From: Agrobacterium tumefaciens
GTDB taxonomy: Bacteria; Pseudomonadota; Alphaproteobacteria; Rhizobiales; Rhizobiaceae
NCBI RefSeq assembly: GCF_017726655.1
Contig: NZ_CP072309.1
Coordinates: 1,236,501-1,300,500, forward strand
DNA: 64,000 bases
Reading direction: 5' to 3'
This document shows positions 26,148 through 35,557 of this stretch, piece by piece. The stretch's first letter is position 1; every line of letters begins with the position of its first letter. A model generated the notes under the pieces. The model had not been told where the DNA came from. It made no database searches and was given only the letters and a program-made list of their open reading frames with translations. The position numbers and the translations under genes were made by a program.

Positions 26148-26822
26148 TTGCGAATCTTGCTTCTGGAGGATGAACCGGAAATGGCACGCGCGCTTCTGGA
26201 AGCGCTACGCCGCCGCGACGTCCTCGCCGACCATGTCAGCACAATCAGCGATGCGGACGCGTTGGCGAGGGACGGCTCCTATGATGTGCTTGTGCTTGAT
26301 CGCCGTCTTCCTGATGGGGAAGGGCTGAACCTGGTGGCTTCGCTGCGCAAGAGCAGGCAGTCCGTACCGATCCTTGTGCTCACTGCACTCGGCAGTGTCG
26401 ATCATCGTGTCGATGGCCTCGATGCCGGTGCCGACGATTATCTTGCCAAGCCCTTCGCCATCGAAGAATTGCTCGCGCGCCTCAGGGCTCTCCACAGACG
26501 CGGACCCTCGCTGTCTGAAAGATGCGCCCAGTTCGGAAATCTCTGCCTTGATCCGCGCAGCAATGAAGTGAGCATCGGTAACTCCATCATCGAATTGCGG
26601 CGTCGCGAATACCTCGTTCTCGAAGCGCTGATGCGGCGACCGAACCGCATCGTCACGCGGTCGAACCTGATCGACGCGGTCTATACGCTCGATGACGAGA
26701 TCGAGTCCAATGCCCTCGATGCGCATATTTCCCGCATCAGGAAGAAATTGCTGCAGGCTGGGGCCACGGTGGAAATAAGAGCCGTGCGTAATATCGGGTA
26801 TCTCATCCGGTTGAAGGCATGA
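26148..26822 (+). CDS. Two-component response regulator, OmpR/PhoB family
   Basis: 224 aa: receiver domain (residues 1-112; acidic pocket EDE at 7-9, phosphoacceptor Asp51 in VLVLDRRLPDG, Lys in LAKPFA) and a winged-helix DNA-binding domain (~125-222). The start is a TTG at 26148, the only codon that gives the complete beta-1 strand MRILLLEDEPE, preceded by GGGGA. Its stop overlaps the start of the kinase gene by 4 bases. The regulated genes and signal are unknown; QseB/PmrA-like proteins are the closest type. Confidence 0.88.
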   Translation: MRILLLEDEPEMARALLEALRRRDVLADHVSTISDADALARDGSYDVLVLDRRLPDGEGLNLVASLRKSRQSVPILVLTALGSVDHRVDGLDAGADDYLAKPFAIEELLARLRALHRRGPSLSERCAQFGNLCLDPRSNEVSIGNSIIELRRREYLVLEALMRRPNRIVTRSNLIDAVYTLDDEIESNALDAHISRIRKKLLQAGATVEIRAVRNIGYLIRLKA

Positions 26823-28255
26823 AGACGGCGCGCAATCGATCCCTGCGGTGGGGGCTGATGAAGCGGCTTTTCGCGTTACAGGCCTTCCTGCTCATCCTCT
26901 TCGTTATCCTCTTCATCGGTTGGATCTGGATCATCGATCCACGTCTTGAAGGTGCGAATGAAGAGGCCGCCCGGATTGTCGCGGAGAGTGTGACAAAGGA
27001 TGGGCAAGGCAGGCCGCAACTGCCAGCGACGCCTGAACTGACGGAGCTGAAGCGGCGCTATCCAAACCTCTGGTTCGTCGTGCGCGACGCCAACGGCGTC
27101 GTCCTGCAATTCGGCGCTGTCCCGCCACCGGCCCTTTCCGCTATCTTTCCCTGGAGCTTTGATCGTGCGCGTCTGGATGCGGCCGGGACGTTGCGTGCCA
27201 CTGTCGAGAACCGCGATACCGCGGCGGGCCGCCTCCAGTTCATTGCGGGTACTGAGGATGGAATGCCGAATGACGGCCTCAGCATCTGGATCAATGTCCA
27301 GCTGGATCTGGAAAAGGATGCCAATGGCTCGATCCGCTGGTTCAAGGTGCTGCCCGCGCTGGGCTTTATTATTCTCATCGCTGTTGTGCCGATGCTGATT
27401 TTGACGGGTATCGCGACACTGCTGGTGACGCCGAGGGCAGTCGGCCGTTCTCTCGGCGGGCTGATGGATACAGTCAAGCAGGCTGAGTCCATCGATTTCG
27501 ACAACCGGTCAGAGCGGATCGACCGGTCGAAGGTTCCCGTTGAACTCATTCCGCTGGTGGATGCCTTCAACATTGCGCTGTCGCGGCTTGATGACGGCTA
27601 TAACCGCCGTAACCGTTTTCTCGCCGATGCGGCACATGAGCTGAGAACGCCTATTGCGATCGTGCGGACCAGAGCCGATCTTTTGCCGGATAACGCGCTG
27701 AGCCGTCAGATCCGGGCGGATATCGATCGCCTCACCCGCGTTGCGCATCAGCTGCTGGAAATGCAGGCGGTGGGCGCTGTCGAACTGCCGGCGGAGCCGT
27801 GCGATCTCAATCAACTTGTTGAGCGCATCGCGACCGACCTTGCCCCGATTGCGCTGGACGCCGGTTACGATTTCGATTTCGAGCCGAGCGCGGGTCCCGC
27901 CATTTTTACCATGCAGGCGTCGATCATCGAGATGGCGGTCGTCAACCTCGTTCGCAATGCGATCGATCATGCCGGCGGCAAGGGTGCAATCACAATTCGG
28001 ATTGACGCGGCCGGGGCTATCGAGGTCTGTGATGAAGGGCCAGGCATACCCGTTGCGGAGCGCGGTCAGGTCTTCGAGCCCTTTCATCGCATCAACACAA
28101 ATTCGCCGGGCGCAGGCCTTGGGTTAAATCTGGTCCAGAAGGCCGCCGAGCTTCATCGTGGCCGTGTTCTGTTCCTTGATTTGAACCCCGGCTTCTGCGT
28201 TCGGTTGGAAGTCCGTTCGGTCGTTCCAAGAGCGGTCGCGTCCGACAATGGTTAA
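26819..28255 (+). CDS. Two-component sensor histidine kinase
   Basis: 478 aa. Membrane segments at ~17-39 and ~178-202 enclose a periplasmic sensor region of ~135 residues. HAMP-like linker, phosphoacceptor His273 (ADAAHELRTPIA), N box NLVRNAIDHA, G1 DEGPGIP, G2 GAGLGL. ATG overlaps the regulator stop (ATGA), so the two are translated together. The immediate downstream gene is an outer-membrane protein, but a 239-base gap makes co-transcription unsure. Confidence 0.9.
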   Translation: MKTARNRSLRWGLMKRLFALQAFLLILFVILFIGWIWIIDPRLEGANEEAARIVAESVTKDGQGRPQLPATPELTELKRRYPNLWFVVRDANGVVLQFGAVPPPALSAIFPWSFDRARLDAAGTLRATVENRDTAAGRLQFIAGTEDGMPNDGLSIWINVQLDLEKDANGSIRWFKVLPALGFIILIAVVPMLILTGIATLLVTPRAVGRSLGGLMDTVKQAESIDFDNRSERIDRSKVPVELIPLVDAFNIALSRLDDGYNRRNRFLADAAHELRTPIAIVRTRADLLPDNALSRQIRADIDRLTRVAHQLLEMQAVGAVELPAEPCDLNQLVERIATDLAPIALDAGYDFDFEPSAGPAIFTMQASIIEMAVVNLVRNAIDHAGGKGAITIRIDAAGAIEVCDEGPGIPVAERGQVFEPFHRINTNSPGAGLGLNLVQKAAELHRGRVLFLDLNPGFCVRLEVRSVVPRAVASDNG

Positions 28256-28412
28256 GATACAGTTAAATAAAATCCTCTAACTATATTAAATAAATCAATT
28301 ATTTATAGTCAAATTGGTCGCGTGCAATGCAGGCGTAATTCTCGTGGGGAAGATGCCCTTATCTGCTGAGCTCATCGGCATGTCATGCCGATTGGGCGCA
28401 GGAGACGAACGG

Positions 28413-28429
28413 GAACCGGTTTCCGGTTC
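28413..28429. promoter_or_regulatory. Perfect inverted repeat before the porin gene
   Basis: GAACCGG-TTT-CCGGTTC, 66 bases before the omp start, in a gap (28256-28494) that is otherwise AT-rich in its first 60 bases. It may be an operator or an mRNA leader hairpin. Confidence 0.4.
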
Positions 28430-28494
28430 TTCAACGCGAACTGAAACCTTGCGGGCGCCAGGCCTTGGCGCAGCGGTTTCGTCTGGAGCCATTC

Positions 28495-29121
28495 ATGTCG
28501 ATCATCAAGAAATCACTTGCCGCCGTCATTATTGCCGTCGCGGTCGCGGGTAACGCTTATTCCGCCGATCTCACCAACTACAATCAGCAATCCTTCAACT
28601 ACGGCAATCAGCCGGCTTTCTCATGGAGCGGGGCCTATGTCGGTGCCCATGGCGGTGTCGCCTCTCCGAAGTTCAGTCCACTGGCCAGCGGCCGTGGCCT
28701 GACGGGTGGCGTTCAGGCGGGGTACAATTTCCAGTTCGGCTCCGGTGTCGTCGGTGCAGAAGTGGAAGGCTCCTATCTCGGAAACGATGCCCGTGTGCCG
28801 AACGGCCGGTTGCGCGAGCGTTTCCGGGGTGCGGCCAAACTGAAGGCAGGTGTGGCTCTGGATCAAACGCTTCTTTATGGAACCGCGGGCCTGACCACCA
28901 CAAGGTTCAAGGATGGTAACGGTGTGACCGGGCCTGATCGGTGGAAACAGGGCTACCTCCTGGGTGCAGGTGTAGAGCAGAGTTTCGGCGGCGGTCTTTC
29001 GGCAAAGTTCGAGTATAATTATGTGAATACGGGAGATGTGGCGACGACCACGGCGAGTGGCAGGTCGAAGACCGATATCAGCGATCACGTCTTCAAGGCC
29101 GGCGTGAACTATCGCTTCTGA
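28495..29121 (+). CDS. Outer membrane beta-barrel protein, Omp25/RopB-like
   Basis: 208 aa. Signal peptide residues 1-24 (MSIIKKSLAAVIIAVAVAGN, cleavage after AYSA), then alternating strands of an eight-stranded barrel (SWSGAYVGAHGG, GVQAGYNFQFGSG, GAEVEGSYLG, AGLTTTRFKDG, AKFEYNYVNTGD) and terminal phenylalanine (VNYRF), the outer-membrane assembly signal. Typical of the Omp25/Omp31 family abundant in Rhizobiales. An in-frame extension upstream of ATG 28495 would spoil the signal peptide. Confidence 0.88.
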   Translation: MSIIKKSLAAVIIAVAVAGNAYSADLTNYNQQSFNYGNQPAFSWSGAYVGAHGGVASPKFSPLASGRGLTGGVQAGYNFQFGSGVVGAEVEGSYLGNDARVPNGRLRERFRGAAKLKAGVALDQTLLYGTAGLTTTRFKDGNGVTGPDRWKQGYLLGAGVEQSFGGGLSAKFEYNYVNTGDVATTTASGRSKTDISDHVFKAGVNYRF

Positions 29122-29235
29122 TCGGCTCAAAAATGAAGGCGAACAGGGAGACGGAAAGCCGCCGCTTTCAACGCGGAAGCGGTGGCCGACCAACGGGAAT
29201 TATGCCGCAAGCGGCGGCCTGAAAGTCGTAAACAC

Positions 29236-29625
29236 TCACTCGCATTCTAGAGATGGCTGCCTGAAGTCCGTGACATACCAGTCGCTGCCTGAGCTGCGGG
29301 TGTAGAACGTGTAAAAACAATCAATGCGCTCTACATAGCCGGGCGTTTCGGAGACTTCATACCGCTCGCCCTGACTCGTTGTGCGCATTTCGCCGTTCGA
29401 GGATCCGGGAAAGACCTGTGTCTTGTTTTTTCGCCATTGGTAGGCCTGCTGGCCCGGGCCAAGGCTGTAGATGTTGTCCGGCGGTCCATAATCCAGCATC
29501 ACATTGGTGATGGGCGCGCCGATGTAACTCTTCATGGTCGTCGAGGCGCAGGCGGTAAGCAGCGCGGATGCGCTGGCGACGGCCAATATTGCAGACCGGA
29601 TGGTTACTGACGATCGCTTGGTCAT
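29236..29625 (-). CDS. Small lipoprotein of unknown function
   Basis: 129 aa. Basic N-terminus, hydrophobic core and lipobox L-T-A-C (residues ~23-26) mark a lipoprotein exported by Sec. The mature part contains GAPITNVMLDYGPPDNIYSL and YQWRKNK, weakly like SmpA/BamE-type small lipoproteins but without clear membership. Start at 29625; upstream in-frame residues would block the signal peptide. Confidence 0.72.
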   Translation of the reverse strand: MTKRSSVTIRSAILAVASASALLTACASTTMKSYIGAPITNVMLDYGPPDNIYSLGPGQQAYQWRKNKTQVFPGSSNGEMRTTSQGERYEVSETPGYVERIDCFYTFYTRSSGSDWYVTDFRQPSLECE

Positions 29626-29757
29626 GGGATTCCTTTCATCCGCGTAAGGTTTCGCAAGAATAGGAATCCGCCATTGCAGAAACATTGCATGCCCTGGGCC
29701 TGGAGAGCTCTGGCTTGCTGGTTCCGCCTCCAGCGATTGAGCGCCCTGACGCCGCTC

Positions 29758-30189
29758 TCAGAGACCGGCGATATTCAGGCCGATATGGCGCAGGATGCTC
29801 TTGAAAAGCTTCACCTCGGCCGGGTCGAGGCCCTCGATCGCGGTTTTTTCAAACATGGCCGCGATAGGCATGAGCTCGTCGGCAAGTTCCTCGCCTTTTG
29901 TTGTCAGGGTGATACGCACGATGCGGGCGTTGTCGGCCGGCCGCTCGCGGCTGACGAGATTGCGCCGCACCATCAGCCCTACCAGTCGCGACAAGGTGGA
30001 AATTTCCACCGACACCATGTCCGAAAGCTCGGTCAGCGTTTTGCTTTCCTGTTGTCGGAGCGTCGCCAGCACGCGGTACATGGGCAGCGTGATGCCGTAG
30101 GACGTCAGTCTCACGGAAAAACGCTCGCCCAGTCGAACGCCCACCCAGTTGAGCAGGTAGGGTACCGAGTCGGTGAACTGATAAGACAC
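29758..30189 (-). CDS. graR: MarR-family regulator of resorcylate catabolism
   Basis: MarR-type winged helix protein (LTELSDMVSVEISTLSRLVG recognition region, then wing RRNLVSRERPADNARIVRIT). The GTG at 30189 gives 143 aa, the usual MarR length, and has AGGGA 8 bases upstream; an ATG at 30261 would add 24 unconserved residues. The gene is divergent from graD. A palindrome that recurs only before graD and before graK is its probable operator, so GraR is expected to repress the cluster until gamma-resorcylate or a related aromatic binds. Confidence 0.82.
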   Translation of the reverse strand: MSYQFTDSVPYLLNWVGVRLGERFSVRLTSYGITLPMYRVLATLRQQESKTLTELSDMVSVEISTLSRLVGLMVRRNLVSRERPADNARIVRITLTTKGEELADELMPIAAMFEKTAIEGLDPAEVKLFKSILRHIGLNIAGL

Positions 30190-30327
30190 AAGCAAATCCC
30201 TGTTTGAGAACCATGCGCCAGATCCAGATGTGCGCCTATCGGCTGTACCGGCACAATCCATCGGTTTCAAGAGTGTCGCGCCACAACGCCGGGAAGAGCA
30301 GGCCCTCTGGCGAAAAATGACGTAAAA

Positions 30328-30354
30328 CATTTGCATTGACAAATGTTGCAAATG
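30328..30354. promoter_or_regulatory. GraR-type operator before graD
   Basis: CATTTGCA (30328-30335) and TGCAAATG (30347-30354) are perfect inverse arms; an inner CATTTG...CAAATG pair overlaps. Lies 35 bases before the graD start in the graR-graD gap. Confidence 0.72.
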
Positions 30355-30388
30355 AAAATAAACAAGAACCAGGATTTGGGAGGATCTC

Positions 30389-30928
30389 ATGACATCAGCA
30401 TTGTTTGGCCTGAGCAGTCTTGCGCCTGAAGGCGTCGGCCAGAATTTCCGTTCGACGATGCGGCGTTTCCCGGCAACTGTAACTGTTATCACCGCCTGCG
30501 CCGCCGGTGATCAGCGCGATCACGGCATGACGGTCACGGCCGTCACCTCGGTTTCGATGGAGCCGCCGTCTCTGCTGGTCTGTCTGAACAATCGTACCCT
30601 TCTGCATGAATTGCTGCTGTGCCGACCCGATTTCATCGTCAACGTGCTGACGCAGGACCAGATCGCGCTTTCGGATGGCTTCAGCGGCAAGCTGCCGCCG
30701 GAGGAGCGTTTCCGTGACGGCAGTTGGCAGCGCCACGAGAATGGCGTCCTTTATTTGCCCACGGCCCATGCTGCCATCGCCTGCCGCCGGGTTGCGGCCA
30801 TGCCCTATGGAACCCATACCGTCTTCATCGGACAGGTGGTCTCGGCCGATGTCAGCGAGACGACGCGGCCGCTGCTTTACGAAAACGCCCAATATTGCGC
30901 GGCAAGCCCCGCGCACGAACCCGCCTGA
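30389..30928 (+). CDS. graD: Resorcinol hydroxylase, flavin reductase component
   Basis: 179-aa NAD(P)H:flavin reductase of the HpaC family (FRSTMRRFPATVTVITA at ~20-36, then GMTVTAVTSVSMEPPSLLVC, the flavin-binding segment). It supplies reduced FAD to GraA. First gene of the gra operon, 35 bases after the operator; position and order match the graRDAFCBEK cluster described in Rhizobium sp. MTP-10005. Confidence 0.88.
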   Translation: MTSALFGLSSLAPEGVGQNFRSTMRRFPATVTVITACAAGDQRDHGMTVTAVTSVSMEPPSLLVCLNNRTLLHELLLCRPDFIVNVLTQDQIALSDGFSGKLPPEERFRDGSWQRHENGVLYLPTAHAAIACRRVAAMPYGTHTVFIGQVVSADVSETTRPLLYENAQYCAASPAHEPA

Positions 30929-30965
30929 ATTTCCGCGGTCAGAGCATTCCCGCAAGGAGACAATC

Positions 30966-32195
30966 ATGAACGATATGAGCCATGCGCCGCAGCCGGTGCA
31001 AACGAACCCGCATGTCCGCCTCGCCAGCCGCGTTGTCGGCATAGCCGATCTTTTCCGCTCCAGCGCGAGACAGACGGAGGAGGCGCGGCGCGTGCCTGCG
31101 AGCCATATAGAGGCGCTGCGTGGCATCGGTTATTTCGATGTCGTCAAGCCCCGCGCCTTTAACGGCAAGGGTGGCGATTTTGCCGAGTTGGTGGAGGCCA
31201 ATATAGAGCTTTCGGCGGCCTGTGCATCGACAGGCTGGGTCGCCGGCCTGCTGTCCGCCCATCAATGGCTGCTGGCGATGTTTCCGGAACAGGCGCAGGC
31301 TGATGTCTGGGGTGAAAATCCCGATGCTCTGCTGTGCGGTTCCTATGCGCCGGTGAAGATGGCGGAGGCTGCCGATGGCGGCTATCGCCTCAGCGGCAAA
31401 TGGGCCTTCGCCTCCGGCTGCGAAAACGCACAATGGTCTCTCTGCGCCGCCATTCTGCCGCCGAAGGGTGAAGGAAAGCCGGTTCCCGCCTTTCTGCTCG
31501 TTCCCGCCAGCGAATATGTCATTGAAGACACCTGGCATGTGGTTGGGCTGGCCGGCACCGGTTCCAAGACGCTGGTTCTCGATGACGTCTTTGTACCCGA
31601 ACACCGGGTTCTCACCTTTCCGGACGCAACCAGCGGGCACACGCCGGGTGGGCGCTATTATGCGCATGAGGGCCTGTTCAACATGCCGCTTCTGACCGGC
31701 ATCCCCTCCTGTCTCGCGGCGGCCGGCGTCGGCGCGGCCAAGGGGGCGCTTGCCGCCTATGTCGATCATGTCGGTGGCCGGGTTACGCGCGGCGCGGTGG
31801 CGGGCGGCAATAACCGCATGGCCGAATTCCCGACCATCCAGCTGCGCGTCGCGGAAGCGGCGGCGAGTGTTGACGCAGCCTGCGAAATCTTGCTGCGCGA
31901 CGTCTCGCGCGCTCAGGCGCTGGCACAGTCCCGCATCGAGGGTCGCTCGGAGTTTACCGTGGACGATCGCCTTCTGAGCCGCCGTGGCCAGTCCTTTGCT
32001 GTGTCTCTCTCGTTGCGTGCGGTACAGGCGCTGAATGACTCCACCGGCGGCGTCGGGCTCGATCTGGCGAACCCGGTGCAGCGCGCCTGGCGGGATGCCA
32101 ATGCGGTTGGCCGCCACATCAGCATGAACTGGGATGCCGTCGGCACCATGATCGGCCAGAGCATGCTCGGCCTCGAACCCAAGGGCCAATATTGA
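30966..32195 (+). CDS. graA: Resorcinol hydroxylase, FADH2-dependent oxygenase component
   Basis: 409-aa acyl-CoA-dehydrogenase-fold monooxygenase (HsaA/HpaB class D type) that hydroxylates resorcinol to hydroxyquinol using FADH2 from GraD. Recognisable blocks: GYFDVVKPRAFNGKGGDFAE, ACASTGWVAGLLSAHQW, GKWAFASGCENAQW, HVVGLAGTGSKTLVLDDVFV. Start ATG 30966 follows AAGGAGA; longer frames upstream run inside graD in another frame. Confidence 0.9.
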   Translation: MNDMSHAPQPVQTNPHVRLASRVVGIADLFRSSARQTEEARRVPASHIEALRGIGYFDVVKPRAFNGKGGDFAELVEANIELSAACASTGWVAGLLSAHQWLLAMFPEQAQADVWGENPDALLCGSYAPVKMAEAADGGYRLSGKWAFASGCENAQWSLCAAILPPKGEGKPVPAFLLVPASEYVIEDTWHVVGLAGTGSKTLVLDDVFVPEHRVLTFPDATSGHTPGGRYYAHEGLFNMPLLTGIPSCLAAAGVGAAKGALAAYVDHVGGRVTRGAVAGGNNRMAEFPTIQLRVAEAAASVDAACEILLRDVSRAQALAQSRIEGRSEFTVDDRLLSRRGQSFAVSLSLRAVQALNDSTGGVGLDLANPVQRAWRDANAVGRHISMNWDAVGTMIGQSMLGLEPKGQY

Positions 32196-32241
32196 CCGCC
32201 ATTCAGGCGGCAAACCAACAGCGCAATTCGGAGGAAACTAC

Positions 32242-33225
32242 ATGCAAGGCAAGGTCGCTCTCGAGGAGCATTTCGCAATCCCGGAAACACTTCAGGATTC
32301 GGCCGGTTTCGTCCCCGGCGACTACTGGAAGGAACTACAGCACCGCCTGCTCGACATTCAGGATACGCGCCTGAAGCTGATGGATGCGCATGGCATCGAG
32401 ACCATGATCCTGTCGCTGAATGCCCCGGCGGTGCAGGCCATTCCCGACAAGAACAAGGCGATCGAGATCGCACGTCGCGCCAATGACGTGCTTGCGGAAG
32501 AATGCGCCAAGCGGCCAGATCGCTTCCTCGCCTTCGCCGCCCTGCCTTTGCAGGACCCCGATGCGGCGACGCAGGAATTGCAGCGCTGCGTCAACGATCT
32601 TGGTTTCGTCGGCGCGCTCGTCAACGGTTTCAGCCAGGAGGGGGATGGCCAGACCCCGCTTTATTACGACCTGCCGCAATATCGTCCCTTCTGGGGCGAG
32701 GTCGAGAAGCTCGACGTGCCTTTCTACCTGCATCCGCGCAACCCGCTGCCGCAGGATTCACGCATCTATGACGGCCATCCCTGGCTGCTCGGCCCCACCT
32801 GGGCCTTTGCACAGGAAACGGCTGTCCATGCGCTCCGCCTCATGGCATCAGGCCTGTTCGATGAACATCCGCGTCTCAACATCATTCTCGGCCATATGGG
32901 CGAGGGCCTGCCCTACATGATGTGGCGTATCGACCATCGGAATGCCTGGGTGAAGCTGCCGCCGCGTTACCCGGCTAAGCGCCGTTTCGTGGATTACTTC
33001 AACGAAAATTTCCACATTACCACATCGGGCAATTTCCGTACCCAGACGCTGATCGATGCCATTCTGGAAATCGGTGCCGATCGCATTCTGTTCTCCACCG
33101 ATTGGCCCTTCGAGAATATCGACCATGCCTCCGACTGGTTCCACGCGACGAGTATCGCGGAGGCGGATCGAGTGAAGATCGGTCGTACCAATGCGCGCCG
33201 CCTGTTCAAGCTCGACGCGGCCTGA
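32242..33225 (+). CDS. graF: Gamma-resorcylate (2,6-dihydroxybenzoate) decarboxylase
   Basis: 327 aa, exactly the length of known gamma-resorcylate decarboxylases. Amidohydrolase-superfamily enzyme that removes CO2 from 2,6-dihydroxybenzoate without oxygen, giving resorcinol. Metal ligands are at canonical places: Glu8 and His10 (VALEEHF), His164 (FYLHPRNP), Asp287 (FSTDWPF), plus active-site His218 (LGHMGEG). It feeds GraDA. Confidence 0.95.
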   Translation: MQGKVALEEHFAIPETLQDSAGFVPGDYWKELQHRLLDIQDTRLKLMDAHGIETMILSLNAPAVQAIPDKNKAIEIARRANDVLAEECAKRPDRFLAFAALPLQDPDAATQELQRCVNDLGFVGALVNGFSQEGDGQTPLYYDLPQYRPFWGEVEKLDVPFYLHPRNPLPQDSRIYDGHPWLLGPTWAFAQETAVHALRLMASGLFDEHPRLNIILGHMGEGLPYMMWRIDHRNAWVKLPPRYPAKRRFVDYFNENFHITTSGNFRTQTLIDAILEIGADRILFSTDWPFENIDHASDWFHATSIAEADRVKIGRTNARRLFKLDAA

Positions 33226-33228
33226 GCC

Positions 33229-34284
33229 ATGGAGCCGTTCGTCTACACGGCCGCACCTGCCCGCATCGTTTTCGGGGCGGGCAGCCTGGCGGATGTGGTG
33301 CAGGAGATCAGCCGTCTCGGCCTCACGCGAGCGTTGGTGCTTTCCACACCACAGCAAAAAGGAGACGCCGAGGCGCTTTCCGCCCGTCTCGGCCCATTTG
33401 CTGCTGGGGTCTTTTCCAATGCGACCATGCATACGCCGGTCGCGGTGACGAGGGATGCGGTCGATGCCTATCGCGCTGCGGGTGCGGATTGCGTTGTGGC
33501 GTTGGGAGGCGGTTCCACCACCGGTCTCGGCAAGGCCGTTGCGCTACGAACGAAAGCGGCGCAGATCGTGATCCCGACCACCTATGCCGGTTCCGAGGTG
33601 ACGCCCATTCTTGGCCAGACGGAAAACGGCGTGAAAACCACTATACGCGGGCCGGAAATCCTGCCGGAAGTGGTGATCTATGATGCTGAACTCACACTTG
33701 GATTGCCGGTCTCGATCAGCATGACGAGTGGTCTCAACGCCATGGCACATGCGGCGGAAGCGCTTTATGCTCGGGATCGTAACCCCATTGCCAGCCTGAT
33801 GGCGGTGGACGGGCTGCGGGCAATGATCGATGCGCTTCCGGTCATTCGGGAAGCGCCGCACGATATCGACGCGCGCGAGACGGCACTTTATGGCGCTTGG
33901 CTTTGCGGCACGGTGCTGGGTGCGGTCGGCATGTCGTTGCATCACAAGCTTTGCCACACGCTCGGCGGTAGTCTCGATCTGCCGCACGCGGAAACGCATG
34001 CGGTGCTTCTGCCACATACCATCGCCTATGTGGAGGAAGCCGCGCCGGATCTGCTCGCGCCATTGGCTGCACTGGTTGGCGGCCGGGCCGGACCGGGGCT
34101 TTACGATTTTGCCGCGCGGCTCGGCGCGCCTTCAAGCCTGGCGGCCCTTGGCGTTGGGGCTGACGATCTCGACCCCATGGCCGAGCTTGCGACGGCCAAT
34201 CCTTACTGGTGCCCGCGGGCGATTGAAAAAAACGCGATCCGGGACCTGCTGCAGCGCGCCTTCGAGGGCTCGCGGCCGGACTGA
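33229..34284 (+). CDS. graC: Maleylacetate reductase
   Basis: 351-aa iron-type alcohol dehydrogenase family enzyme, reducing maleylacetate to 3-oxoadipate with NAD(P)H. The nucleotide site is GGGSTTGLGKA (~89-99), then PTTYAGSEVTPILGQTE, the maleylacetate-reductase block; later HHKLCHTLGG. Starts 3 bases after graF. Its product enters the 3-oxoadipate pathway, whose genes are not in this window. Confidence 0.93.
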   Translation: MEPFVYTAAPARIVFGAGSLADVVQEISRLGLTRALVLSTPQQKGDAEALSARLGPFAAGVFSNATMHTPVAVTRDAVDAYRAAGADCVVALGGGSTTGLGKAVALRTKAAQIVIPTTYAGSEVTPILGQTENGVKTTIRGPEILPEVVIYDAELTLGLPVSISMTSGLNAMAHAAEALYARDRNPIASLMAVDGLRAMIDALPVIREAPHDIDARETALYGAWLCGTVLGAVGMSLHHKLCHTLGGSLDLPHAETHAVLLPHTIAYVEEAAPDLLAPLAALVGGRAGPGLYDFAARLGAPSSLAALGVGADDLDPMAELATANPYWCPRAIEKNAIRDLLQRAFEGSRPD

Positions 34285-34296
34285 TGGGAGGAAATT

Positions 34297-35187
34297 ATGG
34301 ATATGAAGATGACCAGCGACGACGGCTATTTCGTCGAGGAACGCTCCGCGGAAACCGTGATTGCCCGCATGCGCGATTGTGACGATCCGCGGCTCAAGGA
34401 GATCATGGCGGTCGTGACCCGCAAGCTGCATGAGGCGGTGAAGGAAATCGAGCCGACCGAGGAGGAGTGGATGAAGGCCATTCATTTCCTTACCGAAGTG
34501 GGCCAGATCTGTAACGAGTGGCGGCAGGAATGGATCCTGTTTTCCGATATTCTCGGTGTTTCCATGCTGGTCGATGCCATCAACCACCGCAAGCCGAGCG
34601 GCGCATCCGAATCCACCGTTCTTGGTCCCTTCCATGTGGCCGATGCGCCGGAAATGCCGATGGGTGCCAATATCTGTCTTGACGGTAAGGGCGAGGATAT
34701 GGTCGTCGCCGGCCGCATTCTCGATACCGAAGGCGCGCCGGTCGCGGGCGCGCGCATCGATGTCTGGCAGGCCAATGACGAGGGCTTTTATGACGTGCAG
34801 CAAAAGGGTATCCAGCCCGATTTCAACCTGCGCGGCGTCTTTGTTACCGGCGAAGACGGGCGATACTGGTTCCGGGCGACGAAACCCAAATATTACCCGA
34901 TACCGGATGACGGCCCGGTGGGGCGGCTGTTGCGGGCGATGGGGCGGCATCCGTACCGCCCGGCGCATCTGCACTACATCGTTTCGGCCGAGAGCTTCAC
35001 GACGCTCGTCACCCATATTTTCGATCCGGACGATCCTTACATTCGCTCCGATGCGGTATTTGGCGTGAAGGAAAGCCTGCTGGCGAATTTCGAGCGGGTC
35101 GAGGATCGGGAGAAGGCACGGGAGTTGGGTTTTGTCGGTGACTGGTTCTGGTCCGTGAACCACGATTTCGTGCTTGCCCATGAGTGA
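34297..35187 (+). CDS. graB: Hydroxyquinol 1,2-dioxygenase
   Basis: 296-aa intradiol ring-cleavage dioxygenase with Fe(III), opening hydroxyquinol to maleylacetate. The N-terminal helical linker domain (residues ~25-105) is followed by the catalytic domain with the four iron ligands Tyr165 (GFYDVQ), Tyr200 (YYPIPDDGPVG), His224 and His226 (PAHLHY). Preceded by GGGAGGAAATT; graE starts within its last codons. Confidence 0.94.
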   Translation: MDMKMTSDDGYFVEERSAETVIARMRDCDDPRLKEIMAVVTRKLHEAVKEIEPTEEEWMKAIHFLTEVGQICNEWRQEWILFSDILGVSMLVDAINHRKPSGASESTVLGPFHVADAPEMPMGANICLDGKGEDMVVAGRILDTEGAPVAGARIDVWQANDEGFYDVQQKGIQPDFNLRGVFVTGEDGRYWFRATKPKYYPIPDDGPVGRLLRAMGRHPYRPAHLHYIVSAESFTTLVTHIFDPDDPYIRSDAVFGVKESLLANFERVEDREKARELGFVGDWFWSVNHDFVLAHE

Positions 35188-35518
35188 ACGGAGCAATCTA
35201 CCGAAGCTTTACGTGCGCTTTGCCGAAAGCGATGCCGGCGCCGCTGAGCAGCGGGCGGCGCAGATGGAGGCGCACAAGGCCCATTTGCGCAATGGTGAAG
35301 GGAAGCCAGAAGGGTTTCGTATCCTGGCGTCCGGGCCGATGAGCGCTGGTGACGGTGGTCCGCCCGCGGCGCTCGTCATCGCCGAGGCGCATTCTCTCGA
35401 GGACGTTATCGCCTTCAGCGACGCCGATCCCTTCGTTGTTCACGGGGTCTATAATCGCATTCGCATTTTGAACTGGACGCCGACGCTGTCAACGATTTCC
35501 GGGCTGGAATCCCGCTGA
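35180..35518 (+). CDS. graE: YCII-domain protein of the gra operon
   Basis: 112-aa protein of the YCII/dimeric alpha-beta barrel type (AQMEAHKAHLRNGEG, RILASGPMSAGDGG, FSDADPFVVHGVYNRI). The ATG at 35180 overlaps the graB stop by 8 bases. The function is unproven; relatives of muconolactone-isomerase fold suggest a role in handling a pathway intermediate. Its place as GraE is from gene order. Confidence 0.8.
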   Translation: MSERSNLPKLYVRFAESDAGAAEQRAAQMEAHKAHLRNGEGKPEGFRILASGPMSAGDGGPPAALVIAEAHSLEDVIAFSDADPFVVHGVYNRIRILNWTPTLSTISGLESR

Positions 35519-35557
35519 TTTCAGCCGTCGCCAGGCGACCGGCATTTATCAATATTT

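Noticed and set aside
28256..28494. EcfG (GGAAC-N16/17-CGTT) promoter before the porin gene
   Set aside because: GGAAC is present at 28412 but the nearest CG lies 18 bases on and is not followed by TT, so the match is too weak.
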